NCBI RefSeq assembly: GCF_029868855.1 | Contig: NZ_JARWOV010000197.1 | Coordinates: 1-37,561 of the forward strand | DNA length: 37,561 nucleotides | From: Nocardia carnea | Lineage (GTDB): Bacteria; Actinomycetota; Actinomycetes; Mycobacteriales; Mycobacteriaceae | Direction of reading: 5' to 3' | Shown: positions 31,776 through 37,561 of the stretch, one piece after another | Numbering within the stretch: the stretch's first letter is position 1 | How the letters are laid out: every line of letters starts with the position of its first letter | Notes under the pieces: model-generated | The model's database searches: none | What the model was told of the DNA's origin: nothing | The model's input: the letters and a program-made list of their open reading frames with translations, nothing else | Program-made: the position numbers and the translations under genes

Positions 31776-31819
31776 TAAAGGGAGATGTCCGGTGGGTACC
31801 GCGGCTCCGAGTGTAGGGC

Positions 31820-32620
31820 TCAGGCCACCGGCTGGGTCAGCGGGGACCGCGCGGACCAGCGGCCGCCCTGCCGGTCGACCCGGACGGGATGGTCGAAAGC
31901 CGCGGAAATAGTTGCCGTGGTGATGGTTTCGTCGGCAGCACCGGTGGCGACCGTACGTCCCTCGGCGATCAGCAGCGCATGAGAGGTACTCGTCGGCAGT
32001 TCCTCGAGGTGGTGGGTCACCAGGACGGACGCGAGGTCGGGCAGCGTCCGGTCCAGGGTGTCGATGGTGTGCAGCAGCTGTTCGCGTGCGGCCACATCGA
32101 GTCCGGTCGTCGGTTCGTCGAGCAATAGCAGGCGCGGCGCGGTGATGAGCGCGCGAGCGATCAGGGCCCGGCCCCGCTCGCCCTGAGAGAGGGTGGGCCA
32201 GGTCCGTTCGGCCTTGGCGGCCATGCCCACCGACTCGAGGGCGCTGGTCGCGGCATCGATCTCCGCCGGAGGCGGCACCCAGCGCATCGGGAGGTCGACG
32301 GTGCCCGTGAGCCCCGTGAGCGCGACCTCGCGCACCGTCAGCGGCGACCGCAACGGATGACGGGGATTCACATGTCCGATGGAGCGCCGCAGTTTCTGCA
32401 GTTCCACCCGCCCGAGTTGTTCGCCGAGGATCCGGACAGTGCCGCTGGTGGGATGGGTGAGCGCACCACAGAATCCGAGCAAGGTGCTTTTGCCCGCCCC
32501 GTTCGGGCCGAGTAGTGCCCAGTGCTCGCCGGTGCGGACGGTCAGCGAAATACCGTCGATGATCGGAGTGCCGTCGCGCCGGAAGGTGACGTCGGTCAGT
32601 TCCAGAACGGTCGTGTTCAC
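31820..32620 (-). CDS. Orphan ABC transporter ATPase (ModF/YlmA-like)
   Basis: This 266-aa ATPase has Walker A GPNGAGKST, signature LSQGERGRALIARAL, Walker B RLLLLDEP and the switch histidine in VTHHLEE. The HVNPRHPLRSPLTVREVALT Q-loop region with Asn-Pro resembles the ModF/YlmA group. No permease or binding protein is adjacent, and a group of such ATPases is encoded alone. The GTG at 32620 has AAGGAAA upstream. The neighbouring MobA-like gene hints at a molybdate link, but this is only a context argument. Confidence 0.85.
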   Translation of the reverse strand: MNTTVLELTDVTFRRDGTPIIDGISLTVRTGEHWALLGPNGAGKSTLLGFCGALTHPTSGTVRILGEQLGRVELQKLRRSIGHVNPRHPLRSPLTVREVALTGLTGTVDLPMRWVPPPAEIDAATSALESVGMAAKAERTWPTLSQGERGRALIARALITAPRLLLLDEPTTGLDVAAREQLLHTIDTLDRTLPDLASVLVTHHLEELPTSTSHALLIAEGRTVATGAADETITTATISAAFDHPVRVDRQGGRWSARSPLTQPVA

Positions 32621-32781
32621 TGTGTTTCCTTTGGACGTGGGCGGGATCTGCGCGAGGAGGCGCTGTTACGACTCGGGGACTCTCTCAGGTTGTGCCGGCG
32701 CATATGAGCCGGGCCTGTCGTGGTGAAGCCGCGCTGCGGTCTACCGGTATGGAACTGCCACCGTTACCGCCGGGGCGCCCC

Positions 32782-33453
32782 TCACGCGAAGGCTTCCTTG
32801 ATGGTCTGGAGGTGGGCGCGGCTGTACGTGGCGGCGGCCGCGGGATCGCGTGCGGCGATCGCCTCGGCGAGCCGTTCGTGTGCGGCGTGATCCTCGTCCG
32901 GGGCCGGCATCGGACGCAGGTGCAGCATATCGATCATGGCGGCGCGCGAACGGGGGAGGAAGGTATCGAACAGCTGGGTCAGGATGTCGTTGTGGGCGGC
33001 CACGATCACGGCGCGGTGGAATGCCGTATCGGCGTCGACCAGGTCGGCGATACGGCGGTGCTCGGCGGCCCGCACCGACAACGCCCGCCGGATGGCCCGC
33101 AGATCGGCGGGAGTTCGACGGTGCGCGGCCAATGCGGCGGCCTCCGCCTCGATGGCGATCCGGGCTTCGAGAACCGCGGCGATGGTGGCCCGGCGCAGCA
33201 CGATATCCCAGTCCTCGGGGATGTCCAGTGCCGTCACGAAGACGCCCGCACCCTGCCGGCTGGCGAGGACGCCCTTGCCGGCGAGGACCCGTACCGCCTC
33301 ACGCAACGTGGAACGGCCCACTCCGAGCTGGGCGGCGAGCGTTGTCTCGCCGGGCAGCTTATGCCCGAGCGGCCATTCGCCGGCGCGGATACGCGCGAGC
33401 AGTAGATCGGCTGCTTGCTCGGCCAAGGGGTGGCGTCGTACCTGGGTAACCAT
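32782..33453 (-). CDS. GntR-family regulator, FCD (FadR) subgroup
   Basis: This 223-aa protein has a winged helix-turn-helix (LPGETTLAAQLGVGRSTLRE, then AVRVLAGKGVLASRQGAGVF) and an all-helical FCD effector domain (~90-220) with the metal-binding Asp-His pattern (VDADTAFHRAVIVAAHND and later HLQTIKEAF). FCD regulators sense organic acids or acyl-CoA and usually repress adjacent catabolic or biosynthetic genes. The ATG at 33453 is 45 bases from the predicted leuA transcription start on the other strand, so it may control leuA in addition to attenuation. Confidence 0.9.
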   Translation of the reverse strand: MVTQVRRHPLAEQAADLLLARIRAGEWPLGHKLPGETTLAAQLGVGRSTLREAVRVLAGKGVLASRQGAGVFVTALDIPEDWDIVLRRATIAAVLEARIAIEAEAAALAAHRRTPADLRAIRRALSVRAAEHRRIADLVDADTAFHRAVIVAAHNDILTQLFDTFLPRSRAAMIDMLHLRPMPAPDEDHAAHERLAEAIAARDPAAAATYSRAHLQTIKEAFA

Positions 33454-33484
33454 CCGAACCTCGCTACTTGTCTGAGGAGTTGTG

Positions 33485-33490
33485 TACAGT
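33485..33490 (+). promoter_or_regulatory. -10 hexamer of the leuA leader promoter
   Basis: TACAGT fits TANNNT and ends seven bases before the ATG of the leucine-rich leader peptide, placing the predicted start of transcription on that ATG. No clear -35 is visible. Confidence 0.5.
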
Positions 33491-33497
33491 CTGCCAT

Positions 33498-33539
33498 ATG
33501 TCGCAGCAGCTTCTCCTCGGCCGCCACGGCGGGGCCTGA
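33498..33539 (+). CDS. Leucine-rich attenuation leader peptide
   Basis: The 13-codon frame MSQQLLLGRHGGA ends in TGA (33537-33539). It contains three consecutive leucine codons, CTT CTC CTC (33510-33518), and lies 89 bases upstream of leuA. There is no usable ribosome site, and a -10 hexamer sits seven bases upstream, so the message is predicted to be leaderless. A ribosome stalled at the leucine codons when charged leucyl-tRNA is scarce would cover the left arm of the following hairpin. The length, codon run and position are those of a classical attenuation leader. Confidence 0.7.
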   Translation: MSQQLLLGRHGGA

Positions 33540-33628
33540 ACGATCGGCCGCCCCGCCGTGGGGTCTGTCGTCGGCCGATCACCGTTTCCGTGCGGCCGAA
33601 CGAACAGGAAGGTTCGGGGCGAATCCCC
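33524..33628 (+). promoter_or_regulatory. leuA attenuator with mutually exclusive hairpins
   Basis: Hairpin 1 pairs CCACGGCGGGGC (33524-33535) perfectly with GCCCCGCCGTGG (33550-33561). Its loop contains GATCGGCC (33542-33549), which pairs perfectly with GGCCGATC (33573-33580); this second hairpin encloses the right arm of the first, so the two cannot coexist. Near the gene, CCGAAC (33596-33601) pairs with GTTCGG (33612-33617) around the GGAAGG ribosome site, and GGGG-CGAAT-CCCC (33616-33628) ends directly at the ATG. The output could be transcription termination or ribosome-site masking; no U-tract is present. Confidence 0.65.
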
Positions 33629-35392
33629 ATGACCACGCAGACATACCCCACCATCGACACTCCCGCCGGCGCGATTCCCGAGGCCGCGCCGGACTGGTTC
33701 CGGCAGCGGCGCTCACAGATGCCGTCGCACCGGTACCGCGATATCCACGATCGGATGCAGATTCCCGAGCAGGAGCGGCACTGGCCCGGTGCCCGGATCC
33801 GGCAGGCCCCGCTGTGGGTCCCGGTGGATCTGCGCGACGGTAATCAGGCACTGGCCGAACCGATGGACCCCGAACGCAAACGCCGGTTCTTCACCCTGCT
33901 GGTCGCCATGGGATACAAGGAGATCGAGGTCGGTTATCCCTCGGCCTCGCAGGCCGATTTCGATTTCGTGCGGGTGCTGGCCGACACCGGTATAGCGCCG
34001 CCGGACGTCACCGTGGTGGTGTTCACTCCCGCGCGGCGAGACCTGATCGCCCGGACGGTGGAATCGGTGCGCGGGCTGGCCAACGAGGTGGTGATCCATC
34101 TGTACACCGCGACCGCGCCGATCTGGCGGGACACCGTACTGGGCAAGAATTCCCGCGAAGTCCGGGAGCTGATTCTGGCCGGCGCCCGCGATGTTCTGGA
34201 ACTCGCCGGTGACCTGCCCCGGGTACGTTTCCAGTTCTCCCCGGAGGTGTTCAACCAGACCGAGCCCGGATACGTGCTGGATATCTGCGACAGCGTCACC
34301 GAGCTGTGGCAGGCGAGTCCACAGCGTCCGGTGATCCTGAACCTGCCGGCCACGGTGGAGATCGCCACACCGAATGTGTACGCCGACCAGATCGAGTACA
34401 TGCACCGCAACCTGGCCCGCCGCGACAGTGTCGTCCTGTCGGTGCATCCCCACAACGACCGCGGTACCGGGGTGGCCTGCGCCGAGCTCGCGGTGCTGGC
34501 CGGCGCGCAACGGGTGGAGGGCTGTGTATTCGGCAACGGTGAACGTACCGGCAATGTCGATATCGCCACGCTGGCCTTGAATCTCCATGCGCAGGGTGTC
34601 GACCCGATGATCGATTTCTCCGATATCGACGAAATCCGGCGCACGGTCGAATACTGCACCCGCCTGCCGGTCCACCCGCGGCATCCCTATGTCGGGGATC
34701 TGGTGCACACGGCCTTCTCCGGCACCCATCAGGACGCTATCAAGAAGGGATTCGCCGAGCATCGGGAGCGGGCGGCGCGCACCGCCCGTCCCGAGCACGA
34801 GATCGAGTGGCGAGTGCCGTATCTGCCCATCGATCCGGCCGATATCGGGCGTGGTTACGACGCTGTGGTCCGGGTGAATTCGCAGTCCGGCAAGGGTGGC
34901 ATCGCCTATCTGCTCGAGGCCGAGCACGGTTTGGATCTGCCCCGGCGGTTGCAGATCCATTTCGCCCGGCAGGTGCAGCGGTACACCGACGGGTCCGGGG
35001 CAGAGGTGAGCGCGGCCGAACTGCGTGCGCTGTTCGACGCGACCTACCTGGATGCGCCGGAACCGCCGGCGGTCCAGTTGAAGGACCTGGCCGTGGCGGG
35101 TCCGGAGGAGTCCCCGGTGATCACAGTGGGACTCGTGGTCGACGGCCGGCCACACCGGAGTACCCATGCGGGCGACGATCGGCCGGCTGCGGTGGTGTCG
35201 GCACTGGGGCAGGCCGGCCGCCCGATCGAGGTGCTGAGCCTGTCCGGGCACCCCGTCGCCGGACATGCGATCGCCTACCTGGAGTATCGGCGGGCAGGCC
35301 GGATCGGCTGGTCGTGTGCCCGAGCCGATTCGGCATCGGCGGCGGCAGTGGCGGCGGTGGTGCGTGCCGCCGGGATCATCGATCCCGGGTGA
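33629..35392 (+). CDS. leuA: 2-isopropylmalate synthase (LeuA)
   Basis: This 587-aa enzyme condenses acetyl-CoA with 2-oxoisovalerate in the first step of leucine biosynthesis. Motifs are PVDLRDGNQALAEPM (~72), GYKEIEVGYPSASQ, NLPATVEIATPNVYADQIEY, the metal-binding HPHNDRG (~272), GCVFGNGERTGN (~297) and SGTHQDAIKKGF. The C-terminal leucine-sensing domain is present (~440-585) but shorter than in mycobacterial LeuA. The ATG at 33629 is preceded by GGAAGG at 16 bases, with a GC hairpin in between. Whether it is the only leuA or a paralogue cannot be told here. Control by leucine attenuation is predicted from the leader, and the divergent GntR gene may also act. Confidence 0.93.
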   Translation: MTTQTYPTIDTPAGAIPEAAPDWFRQRRSQMPSHRYRDIHDRMQIPEQERHWPGARIRQAPLWVPVDLRDGNQALAEPMDPERKRRFFTLLVAMGYKEIEVGYPSASQADFDFVRVLADTGIAPPDVTVVVFTPARRDLIARTVESVRGLANEVVIHLYTATAPIWRDTVLGKNSREVRELILAGARDVLELAGDLPRVRFQFSPEVFNQTEPGYVLDICDSVTELWQASPQRPVILNLPATVEIATPNVYADQIEYMHRNLARRDSVVLSVHPHNDRGTGVACAELAVLAGAQRVEGCVFGNGERTGNVDIATLALNLHAQGVDPMIDFSDIDEIRRTVEYCTRLPVHPRHPYVGDLVHTAFSGTHQDAIKKGFAEHRERAARTARPEHEIEWRVPYLPIDPADIGRGYDAVVRVNSQSGKGGIAYLLEAEHGLDLPRRLQIHFARQVQRYTDGSGAEVSAAELRALFDATYLDAPEPPAVQLKDLAVAGPEESPVITVGLVVDGRPHRSTHAGDDRPAAVVSALGQAGRPIEVLSLSGHPVAGHAIAYLEYRRAGRIGWSCARADSASAAAVAAVVRAAGIIDPG

Positions 35393-35419
35393 GCCGGGGC
35401 GGCCGGTGGCACCCGGATC

Positions 35420-35453
35420 CCGGCTGCTCCTCGCGCGGGCGGGGAGCAGCCGG
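35420..35453. terminator. Bidirectional terminator between leuA and the acyl-CoA dehydrogenase
   Basis: CCGGCTGCTCC (35420-35430) pairs perfectly with GGAGCAGCCGG (35443-35453) over a 12-nt loop, within the 66-base gap between the two convergent stop codons. Confidence 0.65.
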
Positions 35454-35458
35454 CTCGA

Positions 35459-37255
35459 TCAGAACCAACCCTCGGCCATATCGAGGGTAGTCGTATCCAA
35501 ATCGCCGAGAAGATCCAACTGCGGTCCCGTACGCGGGAGTTCGTGCCGGAAGAAATACCGGGCCGCGTGCCGTTTGCCGTCGTAGAAGTCGCCGGTCCGG
35601 CCGTGGGCCGCGAGCATCTGTTCGAGCCACATCCAGGCCACCACATGGTGGCCGAAAGCTTCCAGGTAGACGGAACTGTTGGCCAGCGCGACCTCGATAT
35701 CACCGGCGGCGAACAGGCCGCCGGTGACCGCGATCAGGCGGGTCCACGTCTTCTCCAGCCGGTCGGCGAGTTCGGCGGGCTCACCGCCGAGTTCGTGCGC
35801 GGCCGCAAGCGTGGCCCGGATGCGGCCGTCGAGTTCGCGCAGGCTCGCCCCGCCCTGCTGGGTGACCTTGCGGCCCAGCAGGTCCAGGCCCTGGATGCCG
35901 TGCGTACCTTCGTGGATGGGGTTGAGGCGGTTGTCGCGATAGTGCTGTTCGACGTTGTATTCGCGGGTGTAGCCGTAACCGCCGAGAACCTGGATGGCGA
36001 GATCGTTCGCGGTCAGGCACCACTGCGAAGGCCAGCTCTTCGCGATCGGGGTGAGGATGTCCAGCAGCAGCGTGCGTGCCCGGCGTTCGTCGTCGGATTC
36101 GGCGGTGTGCTGTTCGTCGATCAGGCGGGCGCAGTACAACACCAGGGCCAGCCCGCCCTCGGCATAGCTCTTCTGCGCCAGCAGCATCCGTTTCACATCG
36201 GCGTGTTCGATGATCGGGCGCTGCGGGGCGGCCGGGTCGGCGGCGCCCTTGGTGCGGCCCTGGGGGCGGGTGCGGGCGTAGTCGAGGGATTCGAGGTAGC
36301 CGGTGTAGCCGAGGGCGGCGGCGACCAGCCCGACTCCGCTGCGCGCCTCGTTCATCATGTGGAACATGTACTTCAGGCCCTGGTGCGGTTCGCCGACCAG
36401 ATAACCGATCGCACCGGGGGCACCCTGCGGGGTCCAGCGGCCCTCGCCGAAGTTGAGGACCGTATTGACCGTGCCGCGGAAGCCCATCTTGTGGTTGAGC
36501 CCGGCCAGCGCCACATCGTTGCGTTCGCCGAGCGAGCCGTCCTCGTGGACCAGGAACCGCGGTACCACGAACAGTGAGATCCCCTTGGTGCCCGCCGGGC
36601 CGCCGGGGATCTTCGCCAGCACCAGGTGCACGATATTGTCGCCGAGTTCGTGATCGCCGCCCGAGATCCACATCTTGGTGCCGAACAGCCGGTAGGTGCC
36701 GTCGGCGTGGGGTTCGGCGCGGGTGACGATATCGGCGAGCGAGGACCCGGCCTGGGGTTCGGACAGGCACATGGTGCCGAAATACCGGCCCTCGAGCATG
36801 GGTGGAACGAAACGCCGCACCAGATCTTCGCCGGCGTGGGCGATGAGCAGGTTGGCGTTGCCGATGGTGAGCAGCGGATAGGCGCTGGTACCCGGGTTGG
36901 CGGCGTGGAACCAGGCGAAAGCCGCCTGCGCGACCGCGGCGGGGAGTTGCGCGCCACCGAGATCGGTGTCCATGGTCGCCCCGACCATGCCCGCCTCGGC
37001 GAACGCGGTGAGCGCGGCGCGGACCTCCGGGATGATGGTGACGGTTTCGCCGTCGAAGGTCGGTTCGTGGGCGTCGTTGAGTTTGTTGTGGGTGGCGAAG
37101 TATCTGGTGGCCAGCTGTTCGCTCAGGTCGAGCACGGCGTCGAACGTCTGGCGCGAATGGTCGGCGAATCGCGGCCGTCCGATCAGGTCCTCGACGTCGA
37201 GCCATTCGTAGAGCAGGAAGTCGAGGTCGCGCCGGGACAGCAGAGTAGACCGCAT
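35459..37255 (-). CDS. Acyl-CoA dehydrogenase (long form with C-terminal extension)
   Basis: This 598-aa flavoenzyme introduces an alpha-beta double bond into an acyl-CoA. Typical segments are TMCLSEPQAGSSLADI (~173), the FAD-contact WISGGDHELG, GYLVGEPHQGLKYMFHMMNE, and the C-terminal QVLGGYGYTREYNVEQHYRD with the catalytic-region NPIHEGTHGIQGLDLLGRKV. It is about 200 residues longer than ordinary acyl-CoA dehydrogenases, matching the subfamily with an N-terminal extension and a C-terminal helical domain that includes DmdC-like enzymes. The ATG at 37255 follows AAAGGGTGG. The substrate chain is unknown. Confidence 0.92.
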   Translation of the reverse strand: MRSTLLSRRDLDFLLYEWLDVEDLIGRPRFADHSRQTFDAVLDLSEQLATRYFATHNKLNDAHEPTFDGETVTIIPEVRAALTAFAEAGMVGATMDTDLGGAQLPAAVAQAAFAWFHAANPGTSAYPLLTIGNANLLIAHAGEDLVRRFVPPMLEGRYFGTMCLSEPQAGSSLADIVTRAEPHADGTYRLFGTKMWISGGDHELGDNIVHLVLAKIPGGPAGTKGISLFVVPRFLVHEDGSLGERNDVALAGLNHKMGFRGTVNTVLNFGEGRWTPQGAPGAIGYLVGEPHQGLKYMFHMMNEARSGVGLVAAALGYTGYLESLDYARTRPQGRTKGAADPAAPQRPIIEHADVKRMLLAQKSYAEGGLALVLYCARLIDEQHTAESDDERRARTLLLDILTPIAKSWPSQWCLTANDLAIQVLGGYGYTREYNVEQHYRDNRLNPIHEGTHGIQGLDLLGRKVTQQGGASLRELDGRIRATLAAAHELGGEPAELADRLEKTWTRLIAVTGGLFAAGDIEVALANSSVYLEAFGHHVVAWMWLEQMLAAHGRTGDFYDGKRHAARYFFRHELPRTGPQLDLLGDLDTTTLDMAEGWF

Positions 37256-37561
37256 AACCACCCTTTCGGTACAAGTTCTCGTCAGAGTATCAAATACCGG
37301 CAGTGGTGACGGTTGTCGCGGGTCCGTGCCACACCAGCGTCGCCGTAGGTTTCGAGCGTAGTGGTCCGGACGGGCCCGTGGCACGGAACGGAGCTCGGGG
37401 GGGCCGCGGGCCCGGGATGGGGGCAGGGCCCGCCAGCGAGGAGCGCGGAGGCGGTCGGAGCCCGCCACGCCCCCGAACCGGCCCGGTGGTGGGAATCGAG
37501 GGCGCCGAGGATCGTCGATCGGCCGCGTTCCATGGCAGGCCGCGCCGAGGAAGTCGAACGC
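37256..37561. other. Terminal intergenic region
   Basis: These 306 bases upstream of the acyl-CoA dehydrogenase contain its promoter region. GTAT-CAA-ATAC, a short inverted repeat, lies near 37288-37298. No protein-like frame with a ribosome site was found before the window ends. Confidence 0.4.

Noticed and set aside
37282..37533. 83-codon minus-strand frame at the window end
   Set aside because: Its composition is Arg/Pro/Ala-rich as expected for antisense or non-coding high-GC DNA, and its start lacks a ribosome site. It would also run into the acyl-CoA dehydrogenase promoter.

Overview
The window is high-GC DNA with the codon use, regulator types and gene families of a mycolate-containing actinobacterium. 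Nocardia is the best fit. The support is an F420-type luciferase-like oxidoreductase, a PapA5-like acyltransferase, an IdeR/DmdR-type iron box, a DUF3558 lipoprotein, a remnant resembling Nocardia DUF8020 proteins, abundant TetR regulators, GTG/TTG starts and leaderless-type promoters. Genus assignment is inference; no rRNA or tRNA gene was found.

Layout. 1-7.6 kb: luciferase-like oxidoreductase, small Cys-rich protein, a SRPBCC-acyl-CoA synthetase fusion, a membrane-anchored metallophosphoesterase, and a PapA5-like acyltransferase divergent from an iron-box-controlled siderophore-interacting protein. 7.6-13.6 kb: M50B membrane protease, a stand-alone copy of a PucR-type N-terminal domain tail-to-tail with a full-length PucR-type regulator, a DUF3558 lipoprotein, a DHA2 drug exporter and an unassigned helix-turn-helix-rich protein. 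13.6-18.4 kb: a decayed small membrane protein gene, then a two-gene flavoenzyme operon with a palindrome over its promoter and a divergent TetR gene. 18.4-20.6 kb: a TetR gene facing a GXWXG/DUF4334 plus alcohol dehydrogenase operon, with two identical 18-bp palindromes between them. 20.8-23.1 kb: an orphan acyl carrier protein, an orphan two-helix membrane protein, and a DUF6153-DUF305 pair. 23.06-23.2 kb: a 35-nt C homopolymer that looks like an assembly problem. 23.5-24.4 kb: an SMR efflux pump-TetR operon behind a 36-bp near-perfect palindrome.

24.7-31.1 kb is a molybdenum hydroxylase locus: large, FAD, 2Fe-2S and CoxG-like subunits on the minus strand, a divergent XdhC/CoxI maturation factor, and a MobA-like nucleotidyltransferase. 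The large subunit carries AYRGPW where true CO dehydrogenases have AYxCSFR, so the substrate is unknown and probably organic. 31.1-33.5 kb holds a TetR regulator, an orphan ABC ATPase and a GntR/FCD regulator.

33.5-37.3 kb holds a LeuA-type 2-isopropylmalate synthase and a convergent acyl-CoA dehydrogenase. The leuA leader contains what I consider the most informative hidden feature: a 13-codon, apparently leaderless open frame with three consecutive leucine codons, followed by mutually exclusive RNA hairpins. This is the architecture of ribosome-mediated leucine attenuation.

Most of the window is accessory metabolism in small regulator-plus-operon modules. In several of them the operator can be read directly from the sequence.
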